Positions 38,640 to 49,985 of a stretch of DNA of 64,000 bases are shown here, piece by piece. The translations under genes and the position numbers were made by a program. This stretch comes from Halichondria panicea. Lineage: Eukaryota; Porifera; Demospongiae; Suberitida; Halichondriidae. The stretch lies in the NCBI RefSeq assembly GCF_963675165.1, contig NC_087390.1:3977301-4041300 (forward strand). The letters are read 5' to 3'. Below the pieces are notes generated by a model, which was given only the letters and a program-made list of their open reading frames with translations, was not told the DNA's origin and ran no database searches. Within the stretch, counting starts at the first letter, position 1, and every line of letters starts with the position of its first letter.

Positions 38640-41200
38640 GGTACCAACTGGAGGAGGCCAAGAAGACGTTCGGGGACAAGATGGACAGCGTTCTTGCTGC
38701 CAGAGGCTTGGACAACAACAGAGAGCTTCTCTCTAGATTGTTGGACGAACTGGCAGCTGAAGGTATAGTTACAACTGACAGAGTTTGCCCTGGCTCTGAT
38801 CGATCTCATGTCATGCCCATGTTGGAGAATTCAGGTTTGTCATTTCTGATATTTATATGACGAAGAAGTTTGTAATAATTGTATGTATCGTTCAGGAATT
38901 TTCACTGGCAATGCCAACGCCAGTGACGACCAGTTGTTCATTTGTGAGCAAAAAACATTTTCCCGTCTGTGTGCTAGTCTATCCCAACGTGCCAGTCATA
39001 CTCTCGGAAGCCCACCACTACTCTTCAGGTAGCGCCTAATTTATACGAGCGACCTAGCTTTCAATTAGAGACGGATCGTCCTCCGCATTTCCGCATTGAA
39101 GAATTTCAATGTGACAATTGCGGAACTCAGGTATATTAAGGACTGGGACCTTCAATTATTGCTGAATCAGCTAAAACGCAGCCACGCCCACGATTTTTAA
39201 TATGTTTTGTGTGTAAAAATTTTGTGCAGCTACTTATCTTTTTTAGTTCTAAAAACGGTGTTCTAAACCTTCCTTTTAGCTCTTAATTCTTAGTGTAGTA
39301 GGTAGTTCAAAGGCTTAAGCAGACATATCCGCTGGGAGAGAGCATCATGTTCTATTTAGAGTAAGTTATTAGCCTATAAAAATAAAAATGTCACTTATTG
39401 TCAGCTGTAAGACTAAGTTTTGTGCAGCAGATATGTCTGCTTAAGCCTTTGAACTACCTACTACACTAAGAATTAAGAGCTAAAAGGAAGGTTTAGAACA
39501 CCGTTTTTAGAACTAAAAAAGATCAGTAGCTGCACAAAATTTTTACACACAAAACATATTAAAAATCGTGGGCGTGGCTGCGTTTTAGCTGATTCAGCAA
39601 TAATTGAAGGTCCCAGTCCTTAATATACCTGAGAAGGCGTCAGTGGTGGGCTAGCTCACGAACACTAGGTGGACGATACATTGTCAACCAGAAGTGAGTT
39701 TGTCATTATTTTGATTACTTGACTTTTGGGTCCAGGATCGTTCATGCTTTCACGTGTGCTGGAGTTCTACCGAGTCAGTACATCCACTTCAGTAGCAATG
39801 CCGGCTTAGGAAAAGTCGGTGCATCTTCAGGTTTGTTTATTTGGAGTTTCTCAAATGGCATAATAATAATGTATGGTTACAGTGTATAACAAAGGAGGGT
39901 ACTTGGACACTGTGGACGCGTGTGCCAAGGCATCCATGCTGAAGGCAGTCGAGGAAGTGAAAGCAACACCTAATTACTGCGAGGTAAATATTTTTTGAGT
40001 CTTTTATCGTATTTGAAACAAGCGGACTTTATCAACAGTGGGTAATAACAGATGCTCGCCACGACTCTACAGCCAACGCATATAATACCACCGTTCCTTA
40101 GGTATGTCAGTAATTCTCGTCGTAACACTTGTTATCTCTAAGTGTTATCTCTAACCCACAATAGTACAAAAAGCTGCTCAAATGTGTCCAAAACTGAACA
40201 TCATTGTGCACAGACTCGAGAAGTTGCAAGATAGTTCTTCCGCAGGTTCTGGAAAAAGGTATCAACATGCCCATGCCTTAATTATTGTGTAATTATTGTG
40301 CACATAATTATACTGTCGTAGGTCTCAACATAGTTGAAGTAGCTCATGACAATCAACCTGTAGTGAAGAAATACGTGCTGAACCTTGTGAATTCGTACGA
40401 CACCTGGCACGGTAAGCGATGTAACAACGTATATTCTGTAATAACAGAGTTGGTGTAATTGGTGTAATTGCAGGGACCAAGAATGTAGCGAAGAAAATGG
40501 CGAAAAGAGCAGTTGGGACTCAAGGAAAGACCTGGTTTCCAGAGCTTTGTTTGTTGAAATTGCTGAGTCACATAAATATAATCCCCATTAGGTAAAAGTA
40601 CAAAATCCACTTGTACTACTGTATGAAGAACTGTGCTCAGTCAGCAGAAAAGCTGCGGAAAAGTATTTTAAATATCGTTGAACATTTCAGGTGAGTATCC
40701 TTATGTTTACATGTATTATGTATATTGATATAACCTATTATTATTATTGTGTTTCCAGAACAAGCACGAGGGCTGTGACAAAACCTCAAACTTGAGGATT
40801 CTGCTGCCTATAAGGCGACACTAATGGAGATAAAAATGCGGAGTCATACTGTCGAGTGAGAATTTTCATTGGAATTATTGCAGTGTCGTGACACGTTCTG
40901 GGTCGATCACCAGCTACTCACATACATACCAAAACGTATTCACTTTGGATCAAGTACTTTTGAAATGAGAATGAACCTGGCTATTATGGACTGGGTATGT
41001 TGTACTACCTATATGTATTTACATTACAGAACGAGAATGTATGTAGAGAAAGTACAAGTGAACGACTAGTGCTGGTGAAGGACGCTGGTGAAGGACAATA
41101 TATGGGAGTGCTACATTCAGCAAAGATCCAGCAAAGATCCAACGAGCTCAGCAATGGTGTCGTTTCGTTTCATCCATTTACACATGATGCTGAGTAATGA
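38640..41200 (+). pseudogene. Multi-exon transposon-type gene, uncharacterised family, probably broken
   Basis: Plus strand, many short exons. Blocks: EAKKTFGDKMDSVLAARGLD (about 38660); VHAFTCAGVLPSQYIHFSSN (about 39740); VYNKGGYLDTVDACAKAS then VEEVKATPNYCE (about 39885-39980); WVITDARHDSTANAYNT (about 40042); VEVAHDNQPVVKKYV and SYDTWHG (about 40330-40410); TKNVAKKMAKRAVGTQGKTW (about 40477); KIHLYYCMKNCAQSAEKLRK (about 40595). The last blocks are CRDTFWVDHQLLTYIPKRIH and FGSSTFEMRMNLAIMDW (40889-40995), then NENVCRESTSERLV (41031). Order and motifs match my memory of repeated uncharacterised proteins in corals and sponges. The Asp in ITDARHD and AHDNQP are candidate catalytic acids (inference). 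Exact duplications at about 41073-41098 (13 bp) and 41119 lie in the last exon. A 508-bp foldback element sits between 39125 and 39634. Confidence 0.55.
39126..39633. mobile_element. Foldback (palindromic) element, 508 bp
   Basis: Two near-identical inverted arms of about 208 bp (39126-39333 and 39426-39633) around a 92-bp loop. Termini read CTCAGGTATATTAAGGACTG and its complement. An abutting target duplication is not evident (flanks GCGGAA and AAGGCG). A partial relative is at 22371. No coding capacity. Confidence 0.85.
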
Positions 41201-41295
41201 TGATCTGGCGTACGATGGTGCTCTTTTATACTCAGATGTGGACTTAAAGTAAGTGTTATTACATGGCCACAAGCATTTATTGGCCCTTGCAACAG

Positions 41296-41592
41296 TGCCC
41301 TAACCCCCCCCCCCAGTAGTTAATGATATTCATAGCACTACACGCGTGTGGTACGCCCACGTAATGACATTCATGGTTGTTGTGGTTTGTTGGGGTTTGT
41401 TGGGGTGACTTGCTGCTGAGGGCACTGTTGCAACGAGAGGCTCCCACGAGCCTTTTCCTCTGCTGTACTGTACCTATGTGCCCCTAACCCCCCCCCCCCC
41501 CCCCCAGTAGTTAATGATATTCATAGCACCACACGAGTGTGGTGCGCCCACGTAATGACATTCATGGTTGTTGTGGTTTGTTGGGCTCCTCC
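41296..41592 (+). repeat. Direct repeats of about 115 bp, each headed by a poly-C run
   Basis: Copies at about 41296-41405 and 41479-41592. Each begins CCCTAA followed by C11 (41304-41314) or C18 (41488-41505), then AGTAGTTAATGATATTCATA and ACGTAATGACATTCATGGTT. The C runs are likely to be length-unstable. Confidence 0.85.
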
Positions 41593-41724
41593 CACGAGCC
41601 TTTTAGGTGTATGTCGCTCAAAAGGTTCCAAAGATTAGGACAATACGCCCATCACTGATGCACGTAAGGTAACTAGCAAGCTAAAAACTGAGCCAACTAC
41701 TTCATGAGGTATAATCCCAGGTCA

Positions 41725-42724
41725 GTAGCTTTCCGTTGATGAGATGATGATGAAGTGTACAAGGGTCGTAAAAGCGGGAAAATTCATATGCCCAAGAAGC
41801 CTGTTAAACTGGGGTTCAAGGTATGGTGCTGCTCATGTTCATGCTGTGGGTATCTCTGTGTATTTGATGTATACAGTGGTAAGCTCACCGATTCCTCTGG
41901 GAAAAAGATAGCTGTGAAAGGGCTTGTGAAAAATGTAGTCCATCGTTTACTCACTCCTTTTTATGGTCATCAGCATGTTGTGTACATGGACAATTTTTAC
42001 ACGTCCGGTCCATTGATAGAAGAGTTAGCTAAGCAAAATGTCTTTACTGTCGGCACAATTTTGAAGAATGCTGCTGGTTTCCCAGCAAGTCGACTATACG
42101 TCCATGACTGTTGGTGATATTTCTTACTCTATGTTTAACGACCGTAGAGTTGTGTCCTTTGCAACAAATGTGTTCCCTGACCGTATGCCCTACACTGTAA
42201 TGCGAATGCACAAAGATGGTACCCTACGCTCTCAGAGTGTCCCCCCCTGTCTCCCTGCATATAACATGTATATGGGAGGAGTTGACAATACAGGGTGTAT
42301 GAGGAAAACCTATGGGTACGATAGAAAGTGTCGGCGGTATTGGTTCAGGATTTTCTTTCAATTCCTTGACGTTAGTGTGAATAATGCATACATTCTATAC
42401 AGGCACAGGCACAACTGTGTCAGGGTGGGTTCAAAGGCCATGCCTTTGAAAGGGTTTCGATTGGAACTAATTCATAGTCTATTGGGTGTGCCACGTACTC
42501 GTAGCAGTGCCTCAGGTCTGGCCAGTCTAAATATCGTTTTCCCCCCATCACAGGGCGCACGTGTGAGTGCAAATAGTGTCAGAGTGTCTCGTGGGCGCTG
42601 TCAAGTGTGTGTTCGAGAGAAGATCCCTAGCAGAGAGCAGCAACACACTGCAATGGCATGTCCCCACTGTCGCATAAGAATATGCAAAGGACACTCCGTT
42701 ATTGGACACACATGTGCTAGCTAA
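41725..42724 (+). pseudogene. piggyBac-type transposase, 5'-truncated and frameshifted
   Basis: Catalytic-domain blocks in order: SVDEMMMK then, in a shifted frame, YKGRKSGKIHMPKKPVKLGF (41749-41810). Next are VYMDNFYTSGPLIEEL (41980, conserved Asp) and FTVGTILKNAAGFP. After a second frameshift near 42080 come DDE-domain GDISYSMFNDRRVVSFATN, a PAYNMYMGGVDNTG block (42258, conserved Asp) and RRYWFRIFFQFLDVSVNNAY. The Cys-rich C-terminus CQVCVREK...CPHCRIRICKGH ends at TAG 42720. Piggybac elements target TTAA. Neither terminus of the element was identified, and the N-terminal half of the protein is missing. Two frameshifts make it inactive. Confidence 0.9.
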
Positions 42725-42915
42725 TGTGCTGTGTGACTGACTTTTCTTAGATGGTACTCTCCTGGTCTAAATTGGCCTTGGGAGGGGTATTGGGAGGAAA
42801 GGGGTATTATTTCAATGATTAATAAAATTGTGATAAAGAATTCAGTTGTATGTGAGAGGCCCTAACCCACTCTGTTGTAAATTCTGTTGTATTAATACAA
42901 AACTTGTGAATCCAA

Positions 42916-43023
42916 ATGGAGCTGATTGGACTCCTTGACACTGTCAGCGAGCTTGAGCACTGTCAGAGAGCCTCAGAGTCACCACAACCACTTGGACTGC
43001 CTCAACTTCTCACAGCAGCAGAC
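42916..43023 (+). CDS. Possible first exon of unknown gene
   Basis: ATG at 42916 opens 36 codons (MELIGLLDTVSELEHC...) ending exactly at a consensus donor GTAAGT at 43024. The leucine and glutamate-rich start resembles N-termini of the integrase-core genes, but no following exon was identified. May be fortuitous. Confidence 0.2.
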
Positions 43024-43024
43024 G

Positions 43025-44903
43025 TAAGTACGACAAGTTGTCAAGTCGATAGGTTGCCGCAATAGGTTAGAGCATATTGGGCACTGAAAGTATATCTGTT
43101 TCTAGGTAGCTATTGGTATTGGTGGTATTGGTGCTATGGCCTTAATGTGCTTAATAGCGGCTTGATATGATTAGATATGATGGCCTTCCCATTCTCACTA
43201 CATTTTTTGGCTTCCAAGTGGCGGTGAACATATCAAGCAGCTTGTTTCCTTGTCATCCTACCAATGTGCTCCAGACTTTTTTTGTTAAAATATATTGCAT
43301 TTTTGCAGGAATGGCAGAATTACCTTTGTGGCAATGGAGAAGATCTCGTCTAAATCTGCCTGGTATTTTGGGCAGCTGTATCTTTAAATTTCCGCGTGTT
43401 GCTCATTCATTTCTGCAAATAATAATGCATGCGTGAATTCATGCGTGATTTTATGTTTGATTTTATGTTAATAATACCATAACTTTGAATCTGAATATCT
43501 TTTTGTAAAAACATTAGCCATTTACCTGTCTTTGAAATGAAGTAGCTTTTCTTTATTGAGTACTTCACTTCGTGATATGTGATATGACAAAAATAAATGA
43601 CATATGACGAACAAGGATTTTACCAATGCTGATATGTGACGGTTGCTATCTGAAACTCATGAAAATTACTGCTGTTCAAAAGATGTGTGTGCAGTGCGAT
43701 GTGTGTGCAGTGCTAAAGATTCTTAGAGATTCTAATTGAAGAACACCATACACTGAACTGTGATACCGAAAATGCACTATATGTGACAACGACTAGGCCA
43801 ACGACTAGGCCAACGACTAGGCCAATTTAGTAGAAATGAAAAACATGGGCAAACATTTTTTTTCAACCACCACCACATATTGCGATGATATAACATGATA
43901 TAAGTGTTCAGAATGTTCTCACGGTGACATGGCTCACTCAGGAGGTTCTATCGGCAGACGCTGGGAAATACCTACACATAGGCGGCTCATGATTGTACTA
44001 ACTAAACCTATAGTGAAGCTATCAATAGTGAAGCTATCAAGACTACTACAAATATGCTACTCTATAGTGACTTACCAAGTTCAGGAAGATGGTCCACCTC
44101 AAGTGCGTCCCTCCCAGTCACTGTCCTCTCACTCTAGGCATCGATATTCTCACTCTCTAGCTTCCCCCTGAGGTTGTACTACGAAGATCTTGTAGCAATT
44201 ATAAAACGGTCACTTTTCTTTCGACAATATTAAAAATACCACGTGGAAGAGCAGCTTGTGCTGATACTCCAACACAATGATTTTTGAAATTTGCTAAAGC
44301 GGCTTGATTCGGTCGCTCTACATGAATTCGTACTGAGCGAGTGGTTTGAACTTCGGAGTTGCCATCTGATATTCAGAGCAACACCCAACGGGTCTTGTAT
44401 GGCAAACCCGAAATTTTGTTTTTGCTACTAGTGGGAATCTTCTCTATGAAACCGGATATTCGAGTAAGCTGGACATCAGATATTGCTCCTACTCAATGTA
44501 TCTAAGGCAGGCTAAATGTATTACTGTAAAAAATGTTTTTTAACATGACAATTTTGTATTGTATCTTTGCAGGAGAATACTGTGACAGTATCTAGCAACA
44601 GTATCTAGCATTGGAGAACACTAACAAGTCAACACTTTCAACACTTTAGCTAGATCAGATTACCATGTTATTGTTTGCATAGTGCTAAATTTTTGTGCAA
44701 ACAAATCAACTAATTGGAAGCTATCTTACGGTGTTGAACAATCGCAAAATTCAGGCAGAATGTGATAGGCCAATATAAAATCGATTTTTTACAGTTGTCG
44801 ATTTACACATGAACGACAATCAATCTGATAATCGATTTTTGAAATTCGATTTTTGATAATTGATTTTAGAACTGCTCTGAGAACTGCTCTGAGGTGGGCT
44901 TGG
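43025..44903. other. No gene recognised
   Basis: AT-rich, with exact short duplications (12-bp unit three times at about 43788; 15 bp at 44010-44039; 13 bp at 44585-44610; 12 bp near 44869). Nothing else supported. Confidence 0.4.
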
Positions 44904-44911
44904 GGGGGGCC

Positions 44912-44979
44912 TAGCCTCGAATCCACGCCGATTAAAATACGGCCTGGTGTTCATTGCATGGGTGTTAGTGCACATGCGC
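44912..44979 (+). repeat. Left terminal inverted repeat of the RecQ element
   Basis: 68 bp ending CACATGCGC; pairs with 49896-49977. Confidence 0.9.
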
Positions 44980-45095
44980 TGAACAATTACCCAGAATCTG
45001 GGTAATTGTGCACGCCAGTAAAACTTTTAGTAAATGTTACCGTAAACTAGCTTGTAATACTTTTGTTCCGTGTTACTTTTATTGTTTCAATAACA

Positions 45096-46681
45096 ATGGC
45101 ATTGACTGAGACTGCGTTTTGTGAAGCTGTGGCTTATGTTCTTCGTTGCGTTGGTCTCACACTGAAGCCACAAAAGGAGGCTCTCATCGACGGTCATGAT
45201 GTCTTTGCTTGGTTCCCCACGGGCTATGGCAAGTCTTTGTGCTTCCAACTGTTGCCCTTCATGTTTGACTTCAAACTGAAGCGGACAAGCTCGAGCTCTG
45301 AGAGAAGTGTTGTGCTGGTGCTGTCACCACTAGTGTCTCTGATGATAGACCAGGTCTCAGGCCTCCGGAAGAGGGGTGTCTCTACTGCTATAATAATTAT
45401 TGTCTGGCAACAAAGGTAAATAAAGATGTAGATACAGTACCTATAATTATAGAATCTATAAAGTTATTAATGCCTGAACGTAGTGCATTATTACAGTCAT
45501 CCTTCATTTCATAGATGTCGAGAAGGACCTCCTTGCTAGTGTGAGTGACGTGTCCGAGGGTCGGTTCTCCCTCCTCTATAGTGCTCCCGAGGCACTCCTT
45601 GGCAGAGAAACGTGGAAGCAGCTCCTGTCCCCTCTGTGACTCTGTAGTGGCAGTCGCTATTGACGAAGCACACTGTGTGTATAAGTGGTAAGCAAGAGTG
45701 TTTATTCAATTTGAGGCAATATTTTAGGCTATAATTATACATGTATTACAATAAGTGGCTACATCGACGCGACATATAAAACAACACAGCAGTTCTACTT
45801 CGATATTGTCCTAAGATGTAGTGTGTTGCATATAATTATATATGGAGGGTCTCTTTAAAAAACCAGGTCTCCTTAAAATATGTACACATGTAAACTACAA
45901 GATGCCTTTACATGTGCTCTACTGTCTACGCAGTTTTGTATAATGATTTTACAACGTACATGTACAGGAGTAAAGACTGCATTTGATACCTGCGACCTCC
46001 TCGTACGCCATTTCTGGCTGCGACTGCCACTGTGACCAAGAGGATGAGGGACTATGTTGTTCAGAACCTTGGCATGGCAGGCTACTATATGGTGTCTGAG
46101 TCTCCCAACAAGCCTTATGAGGCGGTCAGAAAGACAACAATTGAGGAAGACTTTACATTCGTTGTGGCAGACTTGTTGGACAACACTGTCAAGGCTCGAC
46201 GTATAGTTGTCTACTGCCAGTCACTGAACATGTGCGCGAGTTTGTATGAGAACTTCAAGTACACTTTGAAGGATGCTGGCTACTACCCTCCAGGAGCTGA
46301 ACAGATCAGTGACAACAGAATGTTCGGAAACTCGTGGGAAGCCTGACGGTGTTGTCAGGATTGTGTTTGCGACGATGGCTATTGGTATGGGGGTGGAGGT
46401 GGACTTCAAGAACTTCATCATCCACTATGGTGCCCCTAGGTCACTGGAAGACTAGAGCGGCCGAGATAATCAGCAGTCGTTGGCTAGAGTGTACTGGAGG
46501 CCAGTTGAAGCTCCTGTACGGGCTGATCTCACCATCCCAAGGAACTTGGCTGTGAGGGACTATCTTGAGAACACTGAGCTGTGCAGGAGATTCATGCTAC
46601 TTCGATCCCGTTGTTGCCAGGGACATGAAGTCTCGGGACAAGATGTTCTGCTGCGACAACTGTCGATCCATTGCTAAGTGA
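45096..46681 (+). pseudogene. RecQ-like superfamily 2 DNA helicase, element-borne, broken
   Basis: Exon 1 (ATG 45096 to 45415): LKPQKEALIDGHDVF then Walker A PTGYGKSLCFQLLPF and motif Ia VLVLSPLVSLMIDQV. Exon 2 (about 45497-45687): SLLYSAPEALLG and, after a one-base frame change near 45637, the motif II IDEAHCVYKW. Exon 3 (about 45975-46681): motif III region FLAATATVTKRM, VVYCQSLNMCA and motif V-VI area VVRIVFATMAIGMGVEVDF then HYGAPRSLED. A TAG follows where the family continues into YFQESGRAGR-type sequence; residual homology runs on through RVYWRPVEAPVRADL to CCDNCRSIAK and TGA at 46679. Role in the family: ATP-driven 3'-5' DNA unwinding. Within an element it may assist strand processing during transposition (inference). 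Convergent with the DUF6589-like gene. Confidence 0.82.
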
Positions 46682-46904
46682 GGTAATTATTGCAGTTTAC
46701 TGATTAGTAGTCAATCTCATTATAAATCAGGTGACTAGATCTCATCGTAATGAAAAATCTCTGTGTCTGGTATATTGTCAAGTCCATACGAGGCACTGGT
46801 ACATGTCTGCATCCTCAGTGTCGGAGCCAGTTCTCATAGCAGTTTCGCTCATTGTGTACTCCATGTGGTCATCTTTTGTCTGTTTAATTTATGCAGGGGG
46901 AACT

Positions 46905-49797
46905 TGGGGAAGTCTTCACGTCCTTCTCGTCTGATCTTTTGCTGTGGGCTGTTGCTAGAGGGTGGATGCCGGTCTGCTTATCAAAACTGACGGAGAGTGT
47001 CTCGAGGGCTCTTGCTGCCCAGGTACTGGCTGCTTTCGAAAAGTTCGCACCCATGTTTGAGATTATATCTTTGAACAGCTTGTTGATGTGCTCGTTGTGG
47101 AGATCACATGGGACCGTGAGTATTGACGAAGCGGCCCCAGGTCAGCTGATGAGAGAGGTATGGCTGTAGAGTAGCAACTTGAAACTGCAGCCTCAGTGCC
47201 TCAAGTGCGTACTTTGTCTTCCTTTCAGAATGGAAGTGGAGCATCATGATCTTCCACAGTCGAAGTACACGCTCACCGTCTCCTTCCTTGCAGTACCAAG
47301 GAGGCGAAATGACACAATACTCGAGCATACCTGTACACATAATCTCTATTGTCTACCACAGGCTCTCCAAGCAGCGCCTCAGGGATCACTGTGAACTCCT
47401 TGACCACTTTCTGTGCCACACTCTTCAACAGATCCTGGTTGACCTCCTTGTAGGACCTAGTGTGCATAATGTTGGTGGCATAATGTTCTCAGTCAGGTAT
47501 GTTGTGTACTATTCCACGTCTCCTTGCAGCCCGCTGTCACAATGTGCCCTTTGAACACAATGAGCAGAGATTCTTGACATGAGTGCATGTCATCCTTTGG
47601 CTTCTTAGCTTTCGAGCGTCCAATACGTGCGAAGATACTATTGAGACTGCCGTAGTCTTCTTGACTGGCCTTGTACAGCTTCTGCCAGATGAGCTGCAAA
47701 TAACAGGAAGGTACGTCAAATGTAATCACATGTACATACGTGGGTGTATTTAGATAGTATGTGGACGTGTACATACGTACATAATGATGCATTTAGGTAT
47801 GTGTATACATACATGTAAGTACAGTTGCTGTACGTATTACTATTCTTAGTGATATCCTCAATAACACGTGTGTGTAGAACAAAATTTTTTGTTAGTGGTA
47901 GGCTCTTATAGGAGTACTGGTGGGCACTTATAGGAATACTCATATGTACAGTACTCTACAATCATAAAGTTCATCACACAGTGCCAGTCCTCAATACACG
48001 GCTACTATTTGAGCACTGCACATGACGTGAGGTGATCACCCCCAGTCAGTGCTGTGTGCTTGTAGCTCTCATGATCTCCACCATTTCACTGCTCACAATT
48101 TCGTTGTTGTGCAGCACATCCAACACAACTACCTTCGACTTTGCTGCCATCTCTTGGTGTGTGTTTGGTGACCAGCCTCTTCAACTCCTCAACTCCTTGA
48201 AACCCTCGATATAATCACACAGGATTCTACTCACTAACACCTCAAGGTCTCCCTGGATGACAGTGATATATTCCTTGATTGGTAGGAAGCACTCAACTGT
48301 GTCTGTGCATCAACTGTGTCTGTGCAGAGCGAGAGAGGAAAAGGAGGTGAGACACGAGCCTTGACAGCGAATATGCTGAACATGTGCATGAGCCTCCCAT
48401 GGTGGTCACTCCTTATGTCCCGCACACTGACCTGCTTGTCCACATTGTCACCGACAAACTTTACAAATGCCCCCTCACTCAACCACCACTTGTCTAGCAC
48501 TTTGGTATGGCCCTCACTGATCTTTTTGACACGCTTCAGTATCGCTTCGTAGCTGAGGGTCACATTGATGTGGTTTAGCCTGGCCCAAGCCTAAATAATA
48601 CTGTTCTTACCATGTGATCAATGCTCTATTTTATACGCGCACACAATTTATACGCGCACACAAACACGCACAGACCTTCAAGAGGGCACACGAGAGATAG
48701 GATTGAATCCCACACATCCGCTCTTTCAAGAGGATGGCCACTGCTGTACACAGTCCTGGGAACTGCCGATCTCCCTTCTTCTTCTTGTTCCTCTTGGACG
48801 AGTTGCTGACAGCACAACGTAGAATCTCGTAGAGAGTAGGAGCGATTGCTTGTGTCCACGCGAACCTCTCAGCCTGCTCAAGGGTCATGGACCGAAACAT
48901 GGACCGAAACAGCGACACTGGCTGGGCACTCTTGCTGCACAACACACTACACTCATCATTTATGATCCTTGATACCCAAGCCACAACATCATTACTGAGA
49001 CAAGGAGTAGACAAAACAGCCCTGCAAATGGATTGAAGATTTCCCCCAGCAAGTGCCTTTGCGATCTTTTCCAGGTACACTTACTTGGTGAGTACTGTAA
49101 GTGTGCGTTTGACTCATGATTATTACCGTACAATGTACTTTATAATAATACCTTGACAGATTGTTTGTCAGTAGCAGTGCTGGCACTCGTAGTCTGTAGT
49201 GTGCACTCAATTCCAGCTATAATTATAGGATAATTATAATTATTTATTATAACACTCAGGTATAGATCTACCATTGGGTTGCTGAGTACTGGCAGTCTCA
49301 ATAGAAGTTGCTTGAGTAACGTTGCTCCGATCCCTCAGCGGCGCAATGACTAACAAATTACAGTAATTTTAGAAACTCGTAATTTTTATCTTGGGAAACA
49401 GAGTCGCCTTCCAGCGGTCTGGCGCTTAGCTGATGGTCTTGCTACGTGTGTGTGTGGAGAAACCCCTACCCCCTTTCTCGGAGCCACAACTCGAGTACTT
49501 GTTGGGCTGCCAGTGACACTTGTGAGAGGCCTGGGTAGAAGTGCCCTTCTCTTCTCATAGCTAGCCTTGGCTAGAACTCTAAATGACTCTGCTGACAGAA
49601 ACTTTCTGTTGCAAGGCCTGCAAATAATGGTGGGAGAGACCATCACCATCATCTGGAGTTATTGGAACCTCTGTGATTTTGCTGAGCCTCTCTGCAAGAT
49701 CTGAGGAAGGGTATCCTTTGGGGAAAACTGCAATGTAATGAGAAGAAGACAAGAAACTGCAGCAAGTCCTGCATGATAAGGATTCTGCGGTAGCCAT
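46905..49797 (-). pseudogene. DUF6589-like transposon protein, multi-exon
   Basis: Minus strand. N-terminal exon 49797-49386: CRTC near the start and a second Cys pair CRPC (in a shifted frame) give a ZAD-like zinc module, followed by a basic Arg/Pro/Ser linker. Then about 49080-48640 (ICRAVLSTPCLSNDV, FAWTQAIAPTLYEIL, FPGLCTAVAILLKER). Next is 48563-48340 with FVGDNVDKQVSVRDIRSDHH, the most diagnostic block for DUF6589. Then come 47700-47540 (LIWQKLYKASQEDYGSL), 47467-47340 and 47340-46905 (GDGERVLRLWKI, YALEALRLQFQ, LTWGRFVNTHG, NEHINKLFKDIISNMGANF). The tail Asp/His/Asn pattern recalls an RNase-H-like fold, but catalytic residues are not assigned. An in-frame 12-bp duplication lies at 48885-48910. 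Probably the element's transposase (inference). Confidence 0.62.
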
Positions 49798-49895
49798 TTC
49801 TCAGTTGTTTAACCACTGTATTTTTCCTGCGAACCATGCAGTATAACGTATTCTCATTCTGTTTATTTTCCGTTTTATTATCAACAATAAATTTC

Positions 49896-49977
49896 GCGCA
49901 TGTGCACTAACACCCGCGCACTAACACCCCTGCAATGAACACCAGGCCGTATTTTAATCGGCGTGGATTCGAGGCTA
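49896..49977 (-). repeat. Right terminal inverted repeat of the RecQ element
   Basis: 82 bp: the 68-bp arm plus an extra tandem 14-bp copy of the GGGTGTTAGTGCRC block, absent from the left arm. Confidence 0.88.
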
Positions 49978-49985
49978 GGGGGGCC

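Larger units (their letters stand above)
44912..49977. mobile_element. TIR DNA transposon carrying RecQ-like helicase and DUF6589-like genes, 8-bp target duplication
   Basis: Seen directly: the duplication GGGGGGCC flanks it (44904-44911 and 49978-49985). Long TIRs begin TAGCCTCGAATCCACGCCGA. The left arm is 68 bp (44912-44979). The right arm (49896-49977) is the same with one T/G difference plus an extra 14-bp tandem duplication. The G-rich duplication is low complexity, but the exact abutment to both arms supports it. Contents: RecQ-like helicase gene on + (45096-46681) and DUF6589-like gene on - (49797-46905), convergent with about 220 bp between them. The element is about 5,066 bp. An 8-bp duplication is shared with hAT, P and Zisupton-type elements. 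The TAGCCTC terminus matches the small element at 8510 and an orphan end at 58305. Confidence 0.88.

Noticed and set aside
44904..44911. Treating the GGGGGGCC duplication as chance because it is G-rich
   Set aside because: It is low complexity, but it abuts both long TIR arms exactly and has the same length as the 8510 element's duplication, so it was kept.
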